From Leishmania infantum JPCM5 (Eukaryota > Euglenozoa > Kinetoplastea > Trypanosomatida > Trypanosomatidae): DNA of 64,000 nt. Positions 1 to 10,099 of the stretch are shown here, piece after piece (position 1 is the stretch's first letter; every line of letters starts with the position of its first letter). The notes under the pieces were generated by a model, which saw only the letters and a list, made by a program, of their open reading frames with translations, had not been told where the DNA came from and made no database searches. Made by a program: the position numbers and the translations under genes. The stretch lies in assembly GCF_000002875.2 (NCBI RefSeq), contig NC_009418.2, positions 666,130 to 730,129 of the forward strand, given 5' to 3'.

Positions 1-1248
1 ATCTGAGACGACGGGCGCAGCCTGCGAGGCGGCGGAGGCTATCTTTGCGCCCTTGCCATCCTTCTCATTATCCACGTAGTCGATGCGAGCAACCTCCTCC
101 TGTGTCGTATCGGCTGGGAAGCGCAAAACTCTCTCCACCGCCTCGCGGTGCACAAAATCTCCGCTGCGGCTGTTCCGGTTGAGGCCGACTCTGGCTTTCG
201 TGGCAAACATCGTTGCAGACCACGCTGCCTTTGTGTCCGCCATCGGCGACGATGCATGCTTCTCTTGTATCATGGCCGCAGACCGTTGCGGTACGTCGGA
301 AGCGTTCGCCTGCGATGGAGGCGAGCCTTTCACGCTCCGCCTCCATTTCATAGGGGAGGCGGTCAGCTGAGCCGGCAGCGGAGAGTTCGGCGAAGCGGAG
401 CTGAAATGGATGCGCGCGACGGACACACTGCGGTGCCGCAGCTGCGACTCCTCCGCCTTCTCAAACCCGTCCGAGACGCCGGTCGAGGAGGTAGGCGCAG
501 AGGAACTCGTTTCTTCCCACATCTCTGGCACAACCGGCGAGTTGTCGAGAGCCAAGCCGATTACGCGCGGGGAAGGAGAGGTGGAATCATGTCCTACGCC
601 GCTGCTGTCGCGCATGGCCGGCGCTGTCTCCACTTGCGGCAACGCGCCGTTGCCGTCCTCATCGGTCATGGCCAGCAAATCCTCCATGTACGAGCGCGCC
701 GGGGCCGGGCTGCGACAAAACATCTCCGACGCCCTAGATGACGACAGCGAGGGGGACTCCGGGCCTGCGCGACTGCCAGCCGCGCTCTTCAGTTCCGCTT
801 GCTCGCTTTCTCTCGGGTCCCCACCCGCATACTGCGTGGGTCGGTGCGGTGACGGAGAGGAGCCGCGGTAAAAGTCTATGATGCCGCAAAGTGGAGAAGG
901 TGGCGCTGGCGGTGAAGAAGACTCTCTAGTCGACGCGCTGAGGAGCTGCGTACCTGAGGCAGGGGGAGAAGCGATAGTGCTCGCCTGCGCGGAATGCTTC
1001 ACGGCCTTCGTCGTCGGCGCCACCGAGCGAGCAAACGTCTTTCGGATCGGGTGAAAGGAATGATGGCTGGCGCCAGAGGCCGGCGAGGGCGAAGCAGAGG
1101 TGGATTCGCTTCCCCAAGTAACGGGCGCCGGCGAGGCCTCTAACTCCGAATACGTCGACGCCGCCGTTTCGATTGTATGCGCTCGGTTCGCCTCTTCGAG
1201 GACGATAACCGGAGCCTTGCGCACCGGGGTAGCTCGAAGGGGCAGCAT
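1..1248 (-). CDS. Hypothetical Ser/Pro/Ala-rich protein, N-terminal part (runs off the window)
   Basis: One reading frame stays open for 416 codons from the ATG at 1248 to the window edge, so the C-terminus is missing. The start is well placed: an in-frame TAA lies three codons upstream and there is no other ATG between. The protein begins MLPLRATPVRKAPVIV and is dominated by Ser, Pro, Ala and Thr with short charged stretches; no transmembrane segment or catalytic motif is visible. A less degenerate acidic patch (SYMEDLLAMTDEDGNG) lies near residues 185-200, and the last visible part becomes more ordinary in composition, so a folded domain may lie beyond the edge. Codon use is G/C-rich at third positions as in the neighbouring genes. 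I do not recognise the family. It is the most downstream gene of the leftward transcription unit seen here. Confidence 0.75.
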   Translation of the reverse strand, partial: MLPLRATPVRKAPVIVLEEANRAHTIETAASTYSELEASPAPVTWGSESTSASPSPASGASHHSFHPIRKTFARSVAPTTKAVKHSAQASTIASPPASGTQLLSASTRESSSPPAPPSPLCGIIDFYRGSSPSPHRPTQYAGGDPRESEQAELKSAAGSRAGPESPSLSSSRASEMFCRSPAPARSYMEDLLAMTDEDGNGALPQVETAPAMRDSSGVGHDSTSPSPRVIGLALDNSPVVPEMWEETSSSAPTSSTGVSDGFEKAEESQLRHRSVSVARIHFSSASPNSPLPAQLTASPMKWRRSVKGSPPSQANASDVPQRSAAMIQEKHASSPMADTKAAWSATMFATKARVGLNRNSRSGDFVHREAVERVLRFPADTTQEEVARIDYVDNEKDGKGAKIASAASQAAPVVSD

Positions 1249-3315
1249 TTTCGTTTAGCTTTTCCGCCCTTTTTGGCCTGCCAGTACGCGTGTGGCTTCA
1301 CCATGCAAAGGGAAAAGAACGACGACGCTGTGATGGGCGTTTTACCTCTCTCTATGACCAGAGGGTAGCCGATGCACAATCGGAGTCTAATGGGCAACAA
1401 TGTCTATGCAGCTTGTAAGCCTGTATATGAAGGAGCGGTTTGGTGTGTGCGTGTATGCGGCCTCCTCTGCTGTTGCGAGCGCTGGCGCGGTGGAACGGGC
1501 GGCCGCCGACGCAAAGGAAACAAAGCGAAGCACCGGTTCCCCTCCATGAATGTTTGGGAGGGGCGTTCGCACGAATCAACCAAACGCGGTGTCGCTTTCC
1601 TTCCTTTCACCGGTCGCCCTCTTTTTCTTTGATCGTACACCCAGACCCACTTGGCTCCGCAGATGGCACGGCAGCGGTGAGCTCTCGGGCAGGTAGCGGG
1701 ACACCCAACTCCAGCGAAGGAGGTGTCGGCAGCGCGGAAAAGAAGAAAAAAAAATGGAGCACAACAGAGGCTACCTGATGGAGACGTGTGTCACTGGAGG
1801 GGTGCGACCGTTGAGATAGCACGGATCAAGAATCGACGCGAGCATTTTGGTGAGCCGGTTACGCAGTAGAGCTTGAACTTGCACCTTCTGCATTGTGGAG
1901 AGACAGGGAGAGGTCTTCTTTGTAGAGTGAACGCACGCGCGCGCATGTTCACAGACGGCGCGCCGTCTGCACTTGCATCAACCGCGACACGGCACGTAGC
2001 CCTCCAGCTGGTTTGCTTCATTATTATTTCCTGTCACGAAGAAAGGCGAAGCGAAGGGGGAGGTGATGGGGACAGAAAAGGTAACGACGTCAAAACTGCC
2101 TTCCACTTTTTTTTTTTTGGGGGGGGGGGGGGTGGTTCCTTCGTCACTTTTCGCTGGTTTTGTTTACGTCTTCGATGTTCATGCAGTCTGGCACTCACGC
2201 AGACGGACAAGGCTGAGCAAACGAACGCACACGAACCAAACCAAGAACCATCACTGCGCACGCACGCATAGACAAACTGGCTCAGGCACTTGCGCACCAG
2301 CCTTCACGTGCTCACCAACAATCTGTTGGGCCACAGCAAGCCACCAAGACGCACAGGACGACACCATTAGGGCGCTCCGTGTTCATAAATACTAAGATAA
2401 ACGAAACCTCCCGCAAACAAAACAAAACACACACGCAAAACGAGAGGAAATAGCACACAGCACTAACGCTGAGTTGTTTCCGGACACTGCACCATACACC
2501 GAGGTCCGCCCCGCCTCCCTACATGCCCTGCGACAGGGTATCAACCAAAGCAAACAAACAGCAAGGGGGAGTACGGCGAGAGTAAAAGGAAGCAAACGTT
2601 GCGCACGTGCACACAAACACCATCGGATGCCATCATAACCGCGGCACGCACTCAGATCTGCCGCCTGAAATGCAGAGCATGAGACGATTATATCCACCCG
2701 TTGCTGCATCTCTACCACACCGTGCGTGCCAGCCACACAAGCATAACCCCGGCAAAAGAAAAACGAAAGAAAGCTCGCGCTCTAAAACGCACGCTGTTCA
2801 TGTTTGCAGTAGCTGCTTGCTGTGCGCCCTGATCATCATGTATGTCTGCAAGCCCCATAGATGGTTGCGTGTTTTCTTCCGTTGCCTTATCTTGGCCTCC
2901 TTGGGAAGTCCGTCGTTCACGCGCCTTTTCAGCGGTGATTCGCCTTTTTCTCCATCCATTTCGCTGTGGTGAGTTTCGGTTTCCGGATATACACCTCCAC
3001 GCATACCCACGACCGCTGCCAACGCCGCTGAAGCTCTCCCTCTACATCCCGGCCACGACCCTAAAGTGGGGACCAGTAGTCGACACACCTGAACATCGTA
3101 CCGGGGCTTCTCATGCACCTCTTCCGTTGCCCCCAGAAGTTAGATAATAGCACGACGACGGCACACCGACAGACACCCACACAGGCGCGGGCATGCATTC
3201 GGGAGAATGAGCGGCAGCTTCATCGATGTGTTTGGGTATGTCTTTTTTGCTACCTGCGGAGAAAAGACTTGAACCAGCGACGGTGGCCCTGCCTTCGTGT
3301 GTGCTATTGCTTGCG
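1249..3315. other. Intergenic region and UTRs, no gene seen
   Basis: Low-complexity sequence between the 352-aa membrane protein gene and the edge gene. It contains a T12-G14 homopolymer pair at 2107-2132 and CA-rich stretches around 2200-2470. Two purine runs on the plus strand, at 1737-1755 and 1306-1320, are pyrimidine tracts on the transcribed strand and could serve trans-splicing of the edge gene. The short frames present are low-complexity and not gene-like. Confidence 0.6.
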
Positions 3316-4374
3316 TTAGGTGGTGCTCTTGCAGTTTTCAACCTTCTCACCGTCCGTGCAGATGCCCAGCAGACGCGACGTGTTTACATTGCTGCTCTTG
3401 AACCAGTACTTGATGGTGTTGGCTACATCGGCCGTATTGGCGTCCTCGGCGATGTCGCTCAGTTGCACGAGCTCGCCCTTTGTGTACACCACCATGAGCA
3501 GTGGTGCGGCCATCTCCGCGTTGGCACCGTCGCTGGTGACGATCATGAGCCAGTTCTCTGCCTCCTCACTGGTGCGCCTAGATAGAGCCAGGGCGATACG
3601 GCCCACGGTGGAGTCGAGCAGGTTCACCTCGCTGCGTTCCTGCACCGCCAGCTCCGGGTTGTTCACCTCCGCCTCGGCGAGCTTGCTCAACTGGAAGTAC
3701 AAAGCATCGGCGGAGTGGTTTATCATTTTCTCGAAACCAAGCAGGATTTCGTCGTTGTACAGCTGCGCGCAATCATCGCATGTGATGTATTTGCGGAAGG
3801 CGTTGCAGTATGCTGATTCCTTCGTTTCCGGGCACTTTTGGCCCGAGCACTCCGTGTCAAGCAGACCCACCTGCGGGCACGGGCTCGTGCCCGCCGCCCC
3901 CAAAGACCAGTAGGCGGACGGTGCAGCCACAATGGTGTGCTTATCCTGCGACTTTAGCCAGCCAAGGATCGACGTGGTGTTGACCAGCGTGTCGGCACTG
4001 ATGGTAGCGGATCCAGTGAGGAGGTTGACGAGCGGGTTCGCTGTGCTTTTGGCTGCGATCGTTGCAAACTGCCCACCCGCTTTGGAGAGAAGGCGCATAA
4101 AGGGGGACTTGTTGCTCCTCAAGGCGCGGCCCACTGACATGGGCGACAGCCCCTTCGCAACAATCATTACCATCTTCGGCTTTCTAGTATCGCCGACAGT
4201 TTTGCGGGCTGTGTTGGAGACGACAGCCAGGCATGCCAGGAGAAGGAAGACTACGGCGGTGACGAGCACGGTGCGGCGCAGAGCACGGGCGTGCAGGGCC
4301 TCTTTCACCTCGGCATTGGTGTGAGTGCCAGGTTCCTTCGGCGGCGGCGGCACCTTCTTGGGAAGTGACGGCAT
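3316..4374 (-). CDS. Conserved-type single-pass membrane protein with Cys-rich lumenal domain (unknown function)
   Basis: A 352-aa protein. Residues 1-31 are Pro- and Lys-rich and probably cytosolic; residues 35-53 are a hydrophobic segment (LVTAVVFLLLACLAVVSN) with basic residues before it, giving a type II signal-anchor layout. The rest would be lumenal or extracellular. It carries six Cys between residues 166 and 202, two more near the C-terminus, and possible N-glycosylation sites at N132 and N219. The fold pattern, with a beta strand KPKMVMIVAKG just after the anchor and a late strand WLMIVTSDG, recalls the alkaline phosphatase/sulfatase superfamily, but the metal-binding Asp/His residues of active enzymes are not evident, so any such domain would be degenerate. 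No family is assigned. The ATG at 4374 is the first in the frame, about 225 nt from a good candidate splice acceptor. Confidence 0.85.
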   Translation of the reverse strand: MPSLPKKVPPPPKEPGTHTNAEVKEALHARALRRTVLVTAVVFLLLACLAVVSNTARKTVGDTRKPKMVMIVAKGLSPMSVGRALRSNKSPFMRLLSKAGGQFATIAAKSTANPLVNLLTGSATISADTLVNTTSILGWLKSQDKHTIVAAPSAYWSLGAAGTSPCPQVGLLDTECSGQKCPETKESAYCNAFRKYITCDDCAQLYNDEILLGFEKMINHSADALYFQLSKLAEAEVNNPELAVQERSEVNLLDSTVGRIALALSRRTSEEAENWLMIVTSDGANAEMAAPLLMVVYTKGELVQLSDIAEDANTADVANTIKYWFKSSNVNTSRLLGICTDGEKVENCKSTT

Positions 4375-4598
4375 CTGTTCCCCCCCCGACTGAGCAGGTG
4401 AGAGTAGTACTACGAGTCTGTGAGAATGCCCGAGAGTCTGAGGGTGCCTCTACGAGCTTACGTGATCGATAAGGCGAAAGCAGCGTGCGTGTTAGAGAGA
4501 AGCGTATGACACGGTCTTTCCGTGCAACAGAAGGCGTCGACGCACACAGCGTCTGCCTTCCGCGGCGATGTCCGCTTATGGACAACCGAAAATAATAA

Positions 4599-4620
4599 CT
4601 CAATAAAAAAAGAGAGAGTG
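4599..4620 (-). promoter_or_regulatory. Candidate spliced-leader acceptor for the 352-aa membrane protein gene
   Basis: On the minus strand a tract CACTCTCTCTTTTTTTATT is followed by the first AG at 4600-4599. Use of this site would give a 5' UTR of about 224 nt, typical for the genus. This is inferred from the tract and AG only. Confidence 0.4.
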
Positions 4621-5630
4621 TGGTGAGCACAAGTGTCTACGACAAAGCCTGACCGTGCGAGAAACACACTGCACGCCTCTCGACAGAAGAGGGCAGTGGA
4701 GGTACACAAAATAAGAAGGGGTGAGGGGGGAAGGACGCGACAAACTCAAGCGCCACTCTCCAGCAAACAGGATGTTATGCACGCTGGTATCGGTACTAAT
4801 GCGAACAGAAGCCCATGCAGGAGCACACAGAGAGGACAACACGGTAATTACCTACGCGAGAGAGAAAAACAGACAAGACCCGGAGAGCCGACACACAGAA
4901 GGGGAGAGAGAGCGAGACAGAAGATCGTCCTTTACTAGAGATGTGCAACCGCCGTTTGTGAGAAGCCCGCAGGTGCGCACAAGAACAACAAAAAAGGGGA
5001 AAGGGGCGCCGAGGAGGGGGCGATGGAGCGGGGTCGACGACGTCGAGAGGAAATAGATGAGCCTCGTCGCGCGCGCACACAGGTGACCGGGGGAAAAACA
5101 AACTTCAGCAATACTCTCGGACAAAGTCCAAAATAAAACGATGCGATGAAGAGCAAACCAGCTACCCTTTGCATGTCGCTTGTGCTTTCGGGGTGCCAGG
5201 GAGAAATGCCGACGAGCGCGTCCGTTCATACACGAGGCGGCGAGGGAGGAGTACAGGTGACGAGTCACGGCGATGAGAACAAGGGAAGGAAAAAAAAGTG
5301 ACAGGCAAAGGTGAAGGGGTGCAGTTGTGCAGAGGAGCGGAGGGGGCAGGGTGTAGCCAAATCGTGCAGCTTCCCCTCCAACGGAAAGGAGGCATTTCGA
5401 ATGCCCCCTTCTTTTTTCAAGTCCATGAAGAAGTCCCGTTAGAAATGAATCCGTTCGTCGCGTGTGCTGCCAATGCGTGTCGAAGGGTGTTCCATGGAGA
5501 CTTTCCGTGGATCTTCTTGAATTCAATTTTTTTTTCGGTATCTCTCCCGACACCTTTCGCGTAGAGCAGTTAAGAGTAAGTAAGTGACCTCTGCTGCACT
5601 GCCTCGTACTGATGGGCTCTCCTTCGCTCA

Positions 5631-7140
5631 CCTCTCCTTCCCGTGTAAACAACGGGCAAGCAAAGTAAACGACAAAGACTAGCATGAAACTGTTTGGAGT
5701 GAGGGGGACCATTACCAACAGCCGGATAAGCAAGAGGCACACGTTTTTCAGCACAAAGACGAAAAGGAAGAGCCCACCTAAGCCTACTGAGAAGGGATCC
5801 TTGACAAGGCAAGAGGGGCAGGTGATACACAGCTGCCCCATCCTGAGATGGGGCAAGCCGGCCACCTGCTTCAGTTTCGTGCGCGGCGATCGTCTCTCTT
5901 GCTGAGCGCCACTCTCGTTCGCTGCAGTCGGATTCCTCATCAGAGTGGTGACACCCTGGATGCTCCGTCTGACAAAAACAACGGTGGCCGGAGAACTCGA
6001 AAAAGCGCTCGCGCGACGTTGCGGTACCGACGACAGTGGGGTCTGTGGCCCACATGGCGTCCGCTATGTCGTGCAAAGGGCACGTCCCACACTATGCACT
6101 GCGCTGAGCCCGCTCGAAGGGACACGCCCGCAGCACTGGCTTGGAGAGTGAAGAGCACAAGACCGTCGCGACATGGACTGTCGCAGCTCGTGCCGCTGGA
6201 CGCGGGATAGGCCGCTTTCACCTGGTCTGGACAAAATACGTTGCGCGATACCAGCGCCCCGATGCGCTGCCCCAGAAATTCGGCGCTGTATGGAAAGGTG
6301 GGGCCAAGGTCACCGCCGCTGCGCGGCAGCGCTAGCGGGTTCAGCGCAGCGCCACCCACGATCCAGTCAAACTCCACTAGCAGGAGAAGCCCCGCACTGT
6401 AGTACACTATGATCATCTGCCAAGAAGAATCCTGAAGCTGCTCGGCTAGTGCCGCACCAGCGGCGGCGGACCGCTCGACAGAGTTCAGCGCTATCAGACG
6501 CGCTGTGATAGGGAAGCTCTCCAACGCCATGCTCAAGAGAACACCGTGACAATTGAGGGTCTCCAAGAAACAGCGTCGCCCCACAAGGCCGCCGCGGACG
6601 GCAGCAAGGGGCTGCTCAATGGCTGTCCGACTTCTTCCCCGCGTCTCCATGAGACCGCCCAGAACGTCCCTGCACGCCGTCCTCCATTGCCTTTGCTTTC
6701 TTCGCCACTGTCAATCGGAGCGGAAGAGACACACGGCTACGTTAACCAGCAAAGGACACATCTTGACCGCAGAAAGAGAGACAGCCCTTTCACTGGGTGC
6801 ACGGCGTATACGGAGGCGATAGAGTCGCAAAGTCGTTCGTCGACCCCGTAACTCGCGCACCTCCGGAAATCACTCTTGCTAGAGCCCCGTGAAGAATCAC
6901 ACGCGTGAGCAGAATCACTCCGCTGCGTCGTGCGCGTTACAACGGGATGGGCGGACTCTGGCCCCCGGCCGAGGTGACAGCCACCAGTGTCAAGATGGCT
7001 AAGTCAATAGCAGAGGAGAGCGACTTAAGAGCCAGGCCCACACGGACTGCATCTTCAGCGCCGGAGGAAAATGTGGTGACGTACACTGTCAACTGCGTGG
7101 TGGCCGTCGAGTCATCTGCACATGTGCTGTATGACAGCAC
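5631..7140 (-). pseudogene. Possible relic of a membrane-protein gene, split over three frames
   Basis: Gene-like amino-acid stretches occur in succession on the minus strand but in different frames. 7140-6937 reads MLSYSTCADDSTATT onward for 67 codons with mixed hydrophobic content. 6535-6200 includes SSWQMIIVYYSAGLLLLVE, a plausible membrane segment. 5940-5631 includes FSVGLGGLFLFVFVL and a second hydrophobic helix. Each stretch ends in stops or low-complexity sequence, as expected for an old pseudogene with frameshifts. The family is not recognised. Chance open frames are possible. Confidence 0.3.
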
Positions 7141-10099
7141 CAGGATTTCTGTCTAGCGTACTTCCTGTTGCGCTTCCTAATCCTCGAGTTGTGTCCATAC
7201 GAGAAGGCGGAAACAGGACCAAGGAGCAAAGAGATCATACTCAGATCACCGTTGATTGCGTGCGTGAACGAGGCTCAGGCAGGAGGAAAGGTAGGGATGA
7301 AGAGTGAGCGACTGGGGAGAGGGATCGGTATACAGGTCATGTAACCCGAGAAAGCGCAGCCCCGAGTTGCCCGCACGCGTGCCACTATTCGACATAATCG
7401 ACAGAGCTTACCCACGCACACGCGCATCGCCAAGCAAGGCACAGCAGAAAACGACTGGGCTTGCTTTCAAACGGCACCTGTGACACCGAGACGAGCACCA
7501 CGACCAAAGCGGTCGTGGTGCTCTTTTCGCTTGGCGCTAGCGGGTAGCACACAGCGCACCAGGAAGCGGGGACTGGTATGCGAGTGCTCAAGAAGGAAGG
7601 CCACAGCAGTGGCACGTGGCGGTCAATCGTCGTTTTACGTCTGGACGTACGCGACCGAGTTCTCCTTTCTGATTCAGCTCGAATGTTCGGGCGGTAATTC
7701 TTTTCGGGGTGCCACCCTCTTCTCCTCTTCCAACTCCCCCAAACAAAACAAACAGAAAATCAAAAAAAAAACAGCTAAAAGACACGTCTGTCAGTCGGCA
7801 AAACAAATGCGTAATAGGCAGGCAGGCAAGGAGGAGAGCGCAACGTGAAGCGGTCTAGGAGGGGGGGGAAGGGACACAATGCACACAACACATGCAGTGA
7901 AAAGGCACGCTTCTCGCAACCACGAAGCAACAACAACGAAAAAAAAAAGTGAGAGAGAAGCAGAACAGTGAAATATATGCAGCAGCGAGAGAGAGAAGGC
8001 CGCCAGAAATGAAATGATCAAACACAGGAAATCCCTTCGTCCCTTCGTCGCACTGCCTTTACACACCACGCGCTCTCACTTCGCGCAAGGCGGAATTACC
8101 ACAAAAAAAAAGCTGGGTGTTGAAACAAAAAAGGACAGCGGTGCGAAAAACGCTGGGGTGCGTGTGTATGTGTAGGCGTTCTCGGGCTTATATCACCGTT
8201 TTCTGTTGGCATAGGTTGCTGTTGTTTTTCTTGTTTAGCCTCCTATGAGAACAGTGCGCAGGGCATGCGAGCGCGTGTGCCGGTGCCCGCGTTTTCAAAA
8301 ATGAGGCAAGTGGCTGCGGTGCGCGGCTGCGTGTGCACTGCAAGAGGACACAAGCGGCTATGGAACCGTCCGCTATAATACACGTGGGCACATTCGAAAA
8401 GGGAACACGTATACGACTGCAGACACAGACAGCCGCACAGTTGCGTGAGAAAGCAAAAAGCGGAGCAAAGAAAAATATAAATCAAATGAGACATTAGTAG
8501 GACAAGTTGTTTTTATTTTTGCGTGCAACGTGTCCACTCTATCATACAGCATAAGCTCACCTCTGGTCTACCTCTACCCAGTCACAGACCTCAATCGAGT
8601 GGTGCAAAGCAGTGGTTGAAAAGCCTCACGGTCATGTGCCCCGACTTCGTCAGCTGAACGCGGTCTCTAAACCAAGCCCTGCCCACCACCCGCGCTCTGC
8701 AGGTCACCCCACAGCCGCTTCCAGTACGCTGGTCGCCACCTGGCGCATCTCCCTTGGGGTGGCAGTCATGCTCGCCACCGGTTGGCAGTGCGAGGGCCGG
8801 GTGAGTTACACTCGAGTTGCGTTGGCACTTCGCCTTCCGTATGGATGGCAGCAGCGCGTGCACTGTCGTAGGTTGCTCCGACGAAACGCTGTCCAGGACC
8901 GGAGCGCCGACTTCAGTTGTGATACATCTCTCTAGCCTTCTCCTATGTCGTAGACACTGGATCCTGTGATGCCACGCACTGAGACGTGTGCGCCCCCTTC
9001 TCCAACGCCATCCACATTCACATATATATCACAAGTCAGAAACGGCAACAAAAAAGTTGCATGACTACGCACTGCTGTGAAGGAAAGGAAATAGGGACCG
9101 AGATGACACACACACACACAGATATAGTAATTACAAACAACAAAAACTGAAAGAGCAGCTCATAGCACCCACATACACGGTTCATCGTGGCGTACTTGGG
9201 AAGGTTCGAGGGTGGAAAGGCAAACACGCACTAGCAAACCAAAGGCGGGGCAATGGAGGAGGAGAATTCCGAACCGCAAACGAAGAGAGAGTTTCGAAAA
9301 AGAAAACACTAAGCCAGAACATGTACGCATGTGCGCAGATGCATACGCGAATATGGACGACGAGCTTGCACACTTCACACCCTCAGGTATTCCACCTGCC
9401 ACTGGCGAGCACGGCATTGCTCAACCACAGACACGCCGTGTTCTAAACGAAGAGTATGTGGTAAGACCAGTAGAGAAAAACGACAGATAAGTAAGGCAGG
9501 CTTTTAGACTACAAAAACAAATGAATCGCAGTAAACCCAACCACACCAAGCATACACCAACGAAAAAAAAAATGAAAACACTCACGCTCGCCACACAGGG
9601 ATAAAGATAATAGAACGTCGCCATCAATCAGAGCTGCGTGGACTAAAACACAGATGCACCATGAAGAACCCACGTGCAACCATACATTGAGCTCTGAAAC
9701 CATCGACGCATGTACGTATGCATGAGAAAACGAATACGAAAAACGCAGTCGCTCCGTTTGCAAACGCCAGCCATTACCGAGAGAAACGTGACGACGTTTT
9801 ACATGCGAGACAAACAAGGGGAAAAAGATGGAAGACTTTCAGGCACCTTTTGCACCTCTTTTTGGGGGAGGGGAGGTGCCAAGCCTCAGTCACTACTACA
9901 TCAGCACATTGCTCGATGCGCGACGCCTTCTTGGGCATCGGTTTTTGTGACAACTGGCACCCCATGAGCATCATGAGGCAGGCAGAATGCGCTGCTGCCA
10001 TGACTTTCCCCTGCTCAAGGACACACATCGGGGCCCATCTGCAGGTGCAACCCCTCGTTTCATCAGGGTATCGCTCTCTTCCCATACCGTATCCGGGCG

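Larger units (their letters stand above)
4375..10099. other. 5.7-kb intergenic region with possible gene remnants
   Basis: The longest gene-free gap in the left half. It contains the 5' UTR of the membrane-protein gene, the possible membrane-protein remnant at 5631-7140, a G/C-balanced stretch at about 8580-8940 unlike the A-rich UTR around it, and a CA repeat at 9109-9120. On the minus strand the part from 10,099 downward should include the 3' UTR of the TTC39-like gene. No frame has the length and composition of a living gene. Confidence 0.5.

Noticed and set aside
148..871. Plus-strand frames near the left edge
   Set aside because: Antisense to the 416-codon open minus frame, which has a clean start and gene-like codon use.
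4852..5940. 362-codon minus frame as an intact membrane-protein gene
   Set aside because: Only the first 100 codons look gene-like; the rest is simple UTR-type sequence rich in Ser, Leu, Phe and Cys.
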